NCBI GenBank assembly: GCA_029339195.1
Contig: JAPTJF010000042.1
Location: forward strand, 11,293 to 75,292
Source of the DNA: Micractinium sp. NFX-FRZ
Taxonomy: Eukaryota > Chlorophyta > Trebouxiophyceae > Chlorellales > Chlorellaceae
Length of the DNA stretch: 64,000 nt
Direction of reading: 5' to 3'
Below the pieces are notes generated by a model. It made no database searches. It was not told the origin of the DNA and saw only the letters and a list, made by a program, of their open reading frames with translations. The position numbers and the translations under genes are program-made. Positions 10,615-22,600 of this stretch are shown here, in pieces (position 1 is the stretch's first letter; each line of letters begins with the position of its first letter).

Positions 10615-13600
10615 TCAGATGGGGCTGCTGATGTGCACCCGCTTCCATTCCGCCCTCAGAGGGTCCAGCACCAGCTCCCAGGTCTGCAGGGGGACAGGCG
10701 GCCAGACGCATTCAAACAAAGCAGCATGCGGAGTAGGAGGAGGGCACAGCGCAGAGTGGCACATCCAGCGCGGCTGCCTAGCTGCCCAGCCTGCCATGAG
10801 CTGGAGCGCCCAATACAAGGGCTGCCAGACTGCCGCACTGCCTCCTCCCCCGCTGCTCAGATGCACCAAAAGGATTCAGCTTCAACCCAACCCACCGGCC
10901 AGTACCGGTGATCCGTCTTGAGCGTCAGCACCTGCCAGGCAGTGGGCACGGGCGGGTGAGCCTGGCAGCAGGGATGGTGGCGGCAGCGGCACCGGCAGAA
11001 GGCGGGACGCCGGGGGTGCTGTGATCTGACTCAACAACCATTCCCAAACCCCTCACCCGCCCACCGACACTACTTTGCTGTCCCGTCCTTGTGCTATTGC
11101 TGCTTCCAGCCCTGCACCAGTCTCCCTTCCCCTTCCCGCCAAGCAACCCCAAGATCACCTCCCACGAATGATTGGCTCTTCGCTCCTCCCCGACACCGCC
11201 CCACCTTGCTCTTGTTGCTCTCAAAGTGCACCATGCGCACGCGCACGTCGGCGCCGTCGGGCAGCTGGCGCACCACAGACAGGAAGGAATCCAGGTCGGG
11301 GGTGGGCTGCCCGTTCACATCTGCGGGACGGCGGCGGCAAGACAGGAGGGAAGGTGGCGGAAGGAGAAGGGGTGTGAGGGCAGCAGGGAGGATCGGGGTG
11401 AGGTGGGGTGTGCTGGCGGGCCAGGGCAGGCCCAGGGGTGTGGTGGCAGACAGATGGAGTGGGGAAACGACAAGGGTAGGGAGAGTGGGCAGGCGGCAGC
11501 AGGGCACGGGCAGGCATCACACGCATGGTGCGACACAGCTGCAACCAAAGCAGCCCATCTCCTGGCACACCTGACACCCAGTGAAGCGCGTACAGACCTG
11601 CAGATGGGGTGGCAGAGGAGGGGAGGCAAGAGAGGCTGGGCATACATTGGGTGGGCGCTCCAATGGCTGCTGAGGAAGCACAGCTCTGACTCGCTCACTC
11701 GCCACCCAGTCACACATCCTTCAAGACCCCCACTCCCCACTTCCCACAAGAAGCAACACAGGCGGCCAGGCAGGGCTGGGCGGCGGCGGGGCATCAAAGC
11801 AGCAGGACGCTGCTGCTGCTTGGGCCCGCCAATGCCCCGGCATGCGGGTGGGCCGGCAGGGGCCGGGGGGCACGCACCGTAGCGGTGCGCGGGGCTGCCG
11901 TGGTGCCAGCGGCTGATGTAGACGCCGTGCCGCTCCGGCAGGAAGCCCAGCTCACGCACACCGCGGTGGGGGTACTGCAGGGGGCGGGGGGCAGGCAGGG
12001 GCAGGGGCGGAGGGGCATTGTGAGGCGGGCACTGCAGGGGTGGGTACTGCAGGGGCGGGGACTCCAACACGGCGGGGAGAAGAAGCATTTGCAGCCCATC
12101 GCTGGCTGGCTTGCGATGGAAGCATAAGAAGGGTGAGTGAGACACCCAGGCAGCCAGCCAGCCGGTGGCAGTGGCGGCTGCGTCCAGCCAGCCAGCCGGC
12201 AGCCCCCCGCCCTCACCTGCAGCTGCGCCCCGCACCAGTGCACCATCCGGTTGGTGCCCAGCCCATCCTCCCTGCCCAGCCTGCAGTGGGAAGGTCAACA
12301 ACCCCACTAAAGTGAAGGCGTTGTGTGTCTGCATGCGCTGTGCTGCTGCGCTGCTGCTGGCTGCCATGTGTGCCACCCCGTCAATCCTGTGCCACCCTGT
12401 GCTGTTTTCTGAACTTGACACCTCCCAGCCAGCCTGCCAGCCAGCCAGCCAGCCTGCCTGCCTGCCCTGTATCAATTACATTTCAAGTCCACGGCCTGTA
12501 GTGACTGAACAGCCCCATCCCCTGCTGCCTGCCCCTGCTGGCTGGGCAGGGAGGACGGGCTGTGCCCCTCCAAGCCTGCCTGCCCGTCCTGCTTGCAATG
12601 CTAAACGACCTCACCCCTGCTCCGCTGCTCACTCTTAACGGCCCTCAACATAAGACCTTCACTTTAGTGGGTTTGTTTACTCCACAGCTCCTCACCTGAC
12701 TGACAACTCCTGCACCACTCCATCCCTAAAGATGGTGAGCTGCACCTCTGGCAGCAGCGGCTCCGCCGCCGCTGAGTCAGCGGGCGCTGAGTCAGCATCC
12801 ATTGGCTCCGCTGCCTGCCCGGCTGCCCCCGCTGCCTCGCCGTCGCCCCCCGCCGACACCCGAGCACGCTTGGCGTGAGGCTGCTGCTGCCCCTGCTCGG
12901 CGTCTGCTGCTGCCTCCGGCACAGTGCCAGCTGCCGGACCTGCTGCTGCCGCTGTGGCGATGATTTGCTCCACATCGTTATAAGAGCTGACCGGCTGCCC
13001 ATTGATTGCGAGGACCATGTCTGCATCTTTCAGCACCTGCACGGGATGGGTGGTGGGCATGGGCGTGTGTTCACCAATGGCATGCAATGCGTGATGACTG
13101 CCCGTACCTCGCAGGGCAGCTTTCAGCATGTGCACAAGCAGGTGAGTAAACAAGGTGTGATGGGCGTGGGGCAGCAAGCAGCGAACTCTCTACACAGTGA
13201 TGCAGGGCTTAGGCAGGCACATTCAGGAGGCAAGAAAGCAGGCAAGCAGGCAGGCAGGCAGGCAGGCACAGGGCTTGTGCAAGCTACCTCCACTGACCGG
13301 CCTGCCCGGCAAAGCCACGTGCTGCCAGCTGGCCCCTGTTCAAAAACGAAAGAGGGCCGCCCCCCACCAGATGCGCACCTGCTGCGCATGGCTGCCCGCC
13401 ACGCACGAGTGCACGCGCAGGACCTGGCGGCGCTCCGGGTCCAGCCTCACCAGCCGGCTCACCCACTCGGTGGGCAGGCCAAACTGCATGGGTTGGGGTG
13501 GGGGGGTGGGGGTGGGGGGGGGGTAAACACACTGTTGATATTTAAAGCGGCTTCGTGTGGGAGCGGATTTGAATGCAGCCACTGGTATGCACTGAAGCCG

Positions 13601-16600
13601 CTTTGGGAGGCGGCATTGCCCTGGTGGGTGGCACCGGCTGGCCCCACCCAGCGGGCGGCCCCCAGGACTCGCAGGGCGGGGGGGGAGGCGCACCTGCGCT
13701 GCCTTGGAGAGCAGCAGCGGCTCCAGCTCAGCGTCAAGCGTCACCACGGGGGGAGGTGCCAGCAGGGCTGGAGCCTCCTCCAGGGGCACCGGGCCGCCGC
13801 CGCCGCCGCCGCCGCCAACTTCAGCAGAACCGTCACTGCCGGGAGCCGTCGGCACTGCCCCAGGGACTGCTGCTGCTGCTGTCGGCGGCGCCCCCTGCTG
13901 CTGCGCCGCCTGCTGCTGCTGCTGCTGCTGGTGCTCCTGCACAATCTTGGCCACCCAAGGCGCAAACACGGCGGCGGGCAGGCCTGCAGGGGCCAGCGCA
14001 TCACGGGCATAATGCTTGTTGGGCAGGCAAGGCATACATCATGGCGCCTGCCTGGCTGGCTCTGGTGCAAGCGCTGCATGCGCTGGGCAGGCGCAGCCCA
14101 CCAGCTGGCAACGCACGCCAGCATGCTGGCCTCAACCACGTGCAGCGACGCCACCCTCCCATGGATGCACCGTGCCCCTGCCCTCCTCCCTCGTTGTTTG
14201 TTTTGTGTTTGCCCATCCTCACCTGCCGTCCACTCGGACTCCTCTTTGCTCACTTGCTCCGAATAGGAGCCCCACAGGGCCCGCACCCCGCCCGACCGGT
14301 CGCACAGCACGCCTGCGAGGAGCGGGGGAAGAAGAGGAGCGGAAGGGGAGAAAGGGCGTGGTGAGCTCCAAGATCCGATACCAGGGCAGGTGCCGGGGGC
14401 AGCGACCTGAGGAGTGGGAGGAGGGTGGCAGCCCCGAAGCGCGTGGATGTTCTCTTGAACCAAAGCCCTGCAGCCCCCTCCCAACATACGTGGGCAGCCG
14501 CATCCACCCAGTGTGCCTCCTCCCCTCCTGCTGCTGCTTGCATCCACTTGCACACACCTCCTCCACCCTACACATGCCTGCCTCAACCCCGTGCCGCCCC
14601 CCTTTCCCCAGTTCCACTCTAGCCCCTGCGCCTCCCTCCCCCCGCCCGTACCGTCCCCCCTCCCCCCGCCCCCTCACCGCTGTATGCCAGCCCAAAATCC
14701 TGGTCCAGCTTCACCACCTCCTCGTGGACCGCCCTGCAGTGACAGGAGGGGGGGGGGGGGGGGGGATGGCTGTGAGGTTAGGCTCAAGGGAGAGAGGGAC
14801 CGACTGTGTCAGTGGTCCACTTGGGGGGGGCATCAATCACCTGCTCACGCCCTGCCTCGGTTTGGGCCACAGCGGCGCCTGACCGCACACCCACCAGAGC
14901 ACGGTGCCTCTCTGCCATGTGTGTTTGATCGCACCATCCTCGCAACCAACAGCAACATTGCAGCACAGATAGCACATGCAGGGCAAGTCGGCACTTGAAG
15001 GGTTCATTTGCGTGTGAAGGGGGCGTTCTGCGCCCGCCCACCTGAACCGCGGCACCTCCGCCTTGTGTATGCTCACGGACATGGCGGGGTTGGTGACGCT
15101 GCTGGTGCGGTGCAGGATGCGCAGGGACCTGCATAGGGGGGGGCGGGAGGGGTGGGTGGCAGGGTGGCAGCACGCAGGAAGATCAGAGGGACAGGCGGGC
15201 CGAGCCGAGGGTGCGGGCAGTGTGGGCGGAGGGAGGTCTGGAGACGGCAGGAGGGTGCTTGTGACAATTGCACACTCTAGTACAAGTCGGCCTCACGAGA
15301 AGCCCCCAAGCTCTGTCTAGCTGCCGGGCCACATGAACCCCAAGCAGTTCAATTCCTAGCGGCTCCTTCAAAGCAGCAGCAGCAGCCCAGCCTCACTTGG
15401 AGAGGCAGACCAGCTCCACTGCATCGCCTCGGCGCAGCGGCGGCGAAGGCGAGAGGCGCAGCGGGCGGATGAGGCGGCGCGCCTGCGGGGTTGGCGGCGG
15501 AACCGGGGCGGCGGAGCAGGGTGTGTTGCTGGCTGGCTGCGCTGCAGCAGCCTCCGGCCCGCCGGCCTCGCAGTTCACAGTCGAGCCTCCCACCGTGCAA
15601 CTGCTGCCTCCTCGCTCAGCTGGCTGGTGTGAGGAGAGTAAGGAGAAGTTGTGCGATCACCCTGCCCTCTCGCGCTCTCTCTCTCCCCCCTCCCCCCGCA
15701 AACCTCTCTTCCTCTCTCTCTCTCTCTCTCACAGAGAGACAGAAAAGGAAGGGATGCGGCACAGCAGGCGCCTCACCTCCTCGGACAGCTGGCGCGGGTC
15801 GTACGACACAACCGAAAAGTTGTGCAGGGGATGCAGGAAGCGGACGCGGGCGGGTACCTCGGCGGGGAAGGCGCCAAAGGAGAGCATGACGTCGCCCGGG
15901 CCCACGGTGACTGCAGGGTGGCGTGTGGGGATTTGAATTGAGGCGGGGGAGGAAACTAGGGTTTTGAAAAAGGTCATTGAATTGGGTGGGCATGCCAGAG
16001 AGGGGTGCGCCAAATACGAGGAGCATCACGCCGCCAATGGGGATACTTGATTTGATTCCAGGGCGGTGCATGGAGAAAGATGTTGGCGGGGGCAATAGTT
16101 GAGTGGCAACGTGCCCGCCCTTGGCAGCCAGCCCAGCCCAGCCTGCCCCTCACCCAGCCACCCACCCACCCACCCGTGTTCCTGTCCACCAGCACCAGCC
16201 CCAGGCTCTCCGACTGGTGCACAATCAGGCCGCAGCCTGCAGGCGGGAGGGGCAGACAGGGCAGGGGGAAGGTGCATTGGGCAGCAGCGCAATGGTGCTG
16301 CTGGAAGGGCAGCAGGCAGGCGGGCAAAGAGCAGTGCAGCAGGTGTGGCGTCCGTGCGCGGCCGCCCACCCGGCCGCCCCCGCCCCCGCCCCTGCCTCAT
16401 GTGTGGGCGGGGGCTTGATCCTCCTGCCCGCCCCCGCCTCACCAGAGAAGGAGCGCGAGTGCACGCCGTCTGCCAGCGCCACCAGCGGGATCTCCACGTC
16501 CACCAGGGCCAGCCCGCACCTGCAAAAGTGGTCAGAAAGGGAGGTGAAAAGAAAAGGGGATGTGAGGACAGGAGAGGGGGATCTCCATGTCCACCAGGGC

Positions 16601-19600
16601 CTGGATTCCCTCGGTCATCCACATTGCACTTAATGAGGGTTTGCACCTCCCATTGCCATCTCAACACAGACACACCCACCTCAGCTGCTCCTCCAGCAGC
16701 GAGCGCCAGGCGGTGCTGGGGTCGGCGTCGGGGGCGGCCGCCACGGCTGCCGCACCCACGCCCGCGGCGGCCGCCGCCTCGGCCGCCGGGCTGCCGAGCA
16801 GGCGGGAGTCGTCTGGCTGGGCAGTCACCCCGGGCTGCTGCTTCTCTACGTGCTCTTGCACAGGTATGTCGGGGACGGAGCGCAGGCGAGGGATGGCGCT
16901 CTTGCCGCCGCTGGCCGGCGCCGCAGGCTTGCCCGGCGTGCCCGCCGCCGCCGCCGCTGTGGCGCCAGGGGGCAGCGGGGGGCGCTTGCTGGCAGAGCCT
17001 CCGCCGCCGCTGCCCGCCTGCTCCCCCAAGTCACTTGCACCAGCTGCTCCGCCGCCGCCCGCTGCTGCCTCTTCGGTGTCCATGCCTGCTGCCGCTTCTG
17101 TGCCTGCTGCGCCTGCTGTGGTTGGGGAGGCTGCCATGCTGTGCGGCAGCTCCACTCGGCTGTCCCAGATGCCGGCAGCGTTGTTGCGGGTCCACACCAT
17201 GGGAGGGCCGTACCTGCAGAGGGGGTGGGGTGGGGTGCGGGGGTGAGTGGGTGCCAGGCGTGGGTGAGTGGATTGGGGTGGGCAGCGCGTGGCGGCATCA
17301 AATGAGACCCTGCGACGGGGCAGGCACGGGGTGTGCTTCCACGGCCCGAGGCCAACTGGTGACCTGATCCTGCTGACCTGCCTGCCAGCCAGCCAGCCAG
17401 CCATGCCCGCATGTGCAGCAACACACTACTGAATTCAACAGTTCGGCTAGCAGCAGCAGCAGACACCTTCCTTCGCAGGCAGCTTCCCCTTACACCCCTC
17501 GACCCTCACCGCCTCCTCCCTCCCTCCTTCTCAGGCAGCGTCCCTCCAGTTGCCCCCCTCCCCTCCTTCCGCTGCCCCCTCCCTCCCTCCCTCCCTTCCT
17601 CCTTCCTTCCCAGGCAGCCTCCCTCCTTCCCTTCCTCCCTCACCACCTCCTTGCTTCCCAGGCAGCCTCCCTCCAGTTCACCCCCTCCCTCCCTCCCTCC
17701 CTCACCAGCTCCAGTTGACGTGCAGGATGGTGCTCTTGCGGCGGTGCCGCTCGCCAAAGGTGAAGAACTCCAGGGGCACGCGCTGGCCGTGGCGCAGGCA
17801 CTGCAGCCAAGAGAATATACACGAAGTCGCAACGGGGAGCGGTGGGAAACAGGCGGGCAGACAGGCAGGCAGGCCAGGCAGGCCAGGCAGGCAGGCATGA
17901 GGCAGGCAGGCAGGAACCCGTTCCACTTCCACCCACCACCCACCCCCTCACCCCCGCACACCTTGAGCGCGTCCACCATCGCTGCCAGGTCGGGCGTGGG
18001 GCTGCCCGCCAGCGCCGTGACGATGGCATGCTTGGGCACGCCCGCCTTGCCCAGCAGGTAGCCTGGGGGGGAGGGCAGGTGCGAGGGTCGGTGTGCTCAA
18101 GGCATAACACGTGTCCGCTCCTCACAACCTCCCCGCCTGCTCCCCAGCAGAACCACCAACCAACCACCGCATACCCCTGTGTCCTGCCCCCTTCCCACCC
18201 GCCTGGCTCCCCAACCGACGAGTGAACTGTCACCATGATGTCACGCCGGCACCACCCTGCCCCCACCCACCCACCTGGCTCTGCAACGTACACTTGCCCC
18301 ACTGCCGCCCGGTTGTTGCGCGCCTGCTGGTAGCTCAGCTCGTTCACCGCCCCTCCCCCCAGCTCAAGCAGGCGGGACGGGGTGACTGCGCGGTTGAGGG
18401 GGGCAAACAGGCGCAGGGGTCGAGAGGGCGGAAGGCAGCGGGGCTTCCTTCTGTGCCCGGCCGCCCCGTGCACGCCCGCTGGCTGTGCTGCTGGTGCAAT
18501 CTCCCAGGCAACCAGCGCCCCTGCCGAGCCGTGGATTGCCATTCATGGCAGTGCCAGCTGGCATCACCTGTCCTTCAAACCCCGCCCACCCACCCACCCA
18601 CCCACCCGCGTGCAGGTCCTGCACCCGTATCTCTGCCGTCAGGGGCTGCCCGCCACGCTCCACCTCCACCTTCACGATGCCGCCCACTGCAGCTTGACGG
18701 GGCAGGGCGAGGCAGGCAGGCAGGGTGGGCGGGCAGGATGAGGCCAGAGGCAGAATGCGGCAGGCGTTTATGAGGGCTGGGCGCTTGCAGGGTGGCAGAC
18801 AGGCAGGGTCACATGGCAGCCTCAGCGCAAGCAAGGTGTGGCACCACCTCCACCAGCACCACCACCCAAACACTATAGGCAGTTGTGCAGCAGCAGCCCC
18901 CGTCATGGTCAGAAACTGCCTGCTTCCCCACTACCACTGCCTACCAAAAATTACAATGCTGAGGGTTTAGGGTTTAGGGTAAAAACACCATCACCACTGC
19001 TACAGGCTCACCGCACTCGTCCAGCAGCCTCTCCATTGTGAGGAACTCGGTGACGATCTCGCCTTGCAGCCGCACCTGCGCATGGAAGGGGGGCAGGTGC
19101 GCAGGGGGTGGCACGTACACGAGGGGTCGGCATGGGGGCAGGTTCGTGAGGCTTCGGCACGTAGACAATGGGTCAGCTTGTAGATAAAGGGTCAGCATGC
19201 ACCAGGGAGGGAGGGAGGGAGGCACCTTGGCGGGGTGAGGCACACACTCACCACCTCGCCTTGCAGCCACAATTGACAGCGAGGTTGGGTCTTAGAAGGC
19301 ACCGGCGGCACGTGCCCCACGCTCAGAGGCAGGCCCACACATCCGCTGCACTCGCCCACCCATGCCCCCCTGCCTCACCAGCACGTCTCCCGGCTCCAGC
19401 CGCCCGTCTGACGGACCGCCCGGCACCACCGACTCCACCACCAGCATGCCCGTGCTGCCGGGACGCTCCCGCAGCAGGCCTGCGGGCAGGGGCAGCGGGC
19501 GGGGTCAGGACGCAGCTGGCGGGCGGGGTGGGTGGGCACTGGGTGGGGGGACAGAGGGGGAGCGCATGCAGCAGGCCTGCAGGCAGGTGCAGCGCGAGTA

Positions 19601-22600
19601 GTGTGCCGGGGCGCAGTCGTAAAGCGGCTGGCGGGGTGGGCGGCCACTGGATGGGGTGACCAGAGGGGGAGGGCAGGCAGCACTGGCAGCACGCCAGCCA
19701 TCGCAAGGCATAGCGCGAAAAGCACAGCATGGGCTTGGCCCGCGGCATATGAGCGTGGCGCCACTCACTGTCGCCGTCCTGCAGCTCCTGCTGCTTGGCA
19801 GCCCGCACCGCCGCCTCCGTCTCCTTTTGCAGGCCCAGCCGCCGTACCTGCACAAGCGAGACAGAACGCACAGCGCAGCACAGGCAGCGCATGGCAAATG
19901 ACCTTACGGTCGGCGCAGCACAGCACAGCACAGCACAGCAGGGCACAGCAGAGCGCAACAGCCCCTGCAGCAAGCGGTGCGCTCATCCCACCCACCCACC
20001 CACCCACCCACCCACCTCGTCATACCCCCGGAACACAAAGGTGGCCTGCAGGTCGCCACGAGGGATGGACGGCTGCGCCCAGCTGCCGTCGGGGCGCTGG
20101 CACTCCTGCACAGAGGGAGGGCGGCGCCCGGGGTGCGGGCAGGAGTAGAGAGCACAGGGGAGGTGAGTTGGGCAGGGCAGGGGGCAGAGGCAACACTGCC
20201 CGACAGACATTTCAACGGCCAGCACCCCCCCTGGCGAAACCAGCCCGCATGTAGGAGCCCACACAACGCCCACACGCTCCACAAACAGCACAAACATGCC
20301 CAACGAAGTGTTGCGTGGCGGCACCAAGTGTGCCCCGCCCCACAAGCCCCTGTCTTCCATGAACCAAAATTCATTCAAGCCAAGTGACCTTGCCAAGTTG
20401 TGGCGGGGCACCGACCTGCAGGATGCGCAGCGCGCGCACGACGCGGTACAGCGGGAGGTAGTAGGCCGATGCCGCCTTGTTCTTGCCGCCGGCATTCAGC
20501 CCCACCGCCTGGCCGCGCGTGTTGATGACCGGGGAGCCGCTGCTGCCGCCCTTGGTGCCTGCAGGCAATGCACAGGCAAGATGGACGGCATTGGAGCGCC
20601 GGGTCCATGCCTCTGCCCTCGTTTTTGGCGTTGCCTCGTCCGCTTCCCCTGGCAGTGCCCCCTGCACTCTCCACCCTCGCCCTCGCCCTTCACCCCACCC
20701 CGGTCGCACGCCCCGCCCCGCAAAACAATAAATAACATCCACCGCCCAATGCAGCGTGGCACATGCTTATCTGGCCAAGCACCCACCCGAGGCGGCCTGG
20801 TAGTAGAACGTGTTGAAGTCGTTGTAGCCCTTGCGGCTGTAGTGGGGGGCGTCGCGGTCCAGGCGGGCCAGGGTGCCGCTCAGGATGGAGATCTGTGAGG
20901 GGGAGGTGGGAGGGGCCAGAAGGAGGAAGGGGCGTGTGCGGCCAGGGTTGGCAGGCAGGGCGGTGCAAGCAGGGAGGGTGCACGGCGGGGCACAAAGGGA
21001 AGGGACCAGCTGGGCTCACAACATGCGAGATGCTGCGAGATGCTGCGAGATGCTGCGAGATGGCATGACAGTCTGGCAGCATACTTCCGCTGTCATCCCC
21101 CACCACTCGAACGCCCGGTCCCACCACTGTCAGACTGGCCAGACACTGGACACACAATAGGCAGTTGCAAGCCAGCTGCAATGGGCCTCGATATCTTGCC
21201 GAGGCGCGGGTCAGGTCACCGCGCTCGCTGCCCACCAGAGGGGCAACACAGGCCTCATCCCACCTTCTCCTTTGAGTCGTTGCCCACCGCCCGGATGTCA
21301 GTGGGCAAAAAGACACAAACAGGCCAGTGCACACAAAACAGTACATGGTATCACAGCAAAGTGCGGCCCACCTTCTCTCCGGAGTCGTTGCCCACCACCC
21401 GGATGTCCAGCCCCACCGCCGCCGCATGTGGCGCCAGCGGCACCTCCCCCGCCTCCATGAACTGCAGGCGGCGCGGGTCGAAGCGCATGAAGCCAAAGTC
21501 GTGCACTGCGGGAGGGGGGAGGGGGAGGGCAGGGGGAGTGGGATGAGTGGGATGAGGGGAGTGTTGATGAGTGAGGGAGGCAACAGCATTCCTACGCTCC
21601 ACAATTGGAAGACAGCTGGGGCTGCAGCACATGAGCCCAACAGGTGTGCACCCAGTGGGGGTGGGAGGCAGGAGGTGGGTGGGGAAGAGGGGCAAGGCGA
21701 GGCGGTTGGGTGGGAGGCACGTTGAGGTCGCGTGAGACCCACAGCCGAGCGCTGCAGGACCCCACCCATTTCCCCTCCCCGTTCCCCTGCATACGCCCTC
21801 CGCCCCGCACATCGGCAGAGCCGCGACGGAGAGCAGCTGCTGCACCGGCAGGGCCCTCGACGTCCTACCAACCACCCCCATCAGCACACAACGTGCTACC
21901 AACTACCACCATCAGCACACAACGTGCTACCAACTACCACCGTCAGCACAGTTTCCTACCAGATACCATTAGCACACAGCAATGCACACCACATACGACC
22001 ACACACAGACCTGGGTCGTAGTAGAGCGGCTGCACCGGCACCTCCTCGCGGTTCAGAAAGATGGCCTCCGCCACCACGGGGCCTGCACAAGGCAATCGAA
22101 ATTTCGCTTCCTGTGCATCAACGAGACACATGTACTGCTCGCAGTGTGTGATGTACTGCTCACGGTTCAAAAGCATGGCCCGCGCCACCACGGGGCCTGC
22201 AGGGGGCAGAACACATCGACATCTCTCTAGGCACGTGAACTGGAAATAGAGCGGCCAAAGCGCCGAACTTTTCCTCGAAAGAACATGAGGATGGCCTGCG
22301 CTAGCCATGGGGCCTGCAGCATTTGCGGTGGTGTCGCCGCAGGTTTTGGGCTGAGTGCCGCGGGAAGTCGCAGCGGCCGCGGCCGCAGCGCCTGTACCAC
22401 CCGCCCCCTCTCCTTCGACGGTCTGCCTGCAGCAACTGCCCTGCCCGCCTCCACCCTTGCCTGCCCGCCTCCACTCCCCCTGCCCGCCTCGGCTCCGCCT
22501 CACCCACCCACCCGGCGTGACCACATGTCGGTTGGTGAGGATGAGCCCCCGCGCCTTGTCCACAACAAACCCGGTGGCGTAGCTGCACACGGAAGGCAGG

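Noticed and set aside
12465..12510. tRNA-Ser gene
   Set aside because: Only a piece like the anticodon arm is visible, with no acceptor stem or B box in register.
12875..14266. 463-codon + strand frame antisense to DEG7
   Set aside because: It runs across DEG7 exons and introns on the other strand. The composition (Arg, Cys, Trp) is typical of shadow frames.
16099..17367. 422-codon + strand frame
   Set aside because: Antisense to DEG7 exons 16-18. The translation is the complement of Ala-rich coding sequence.
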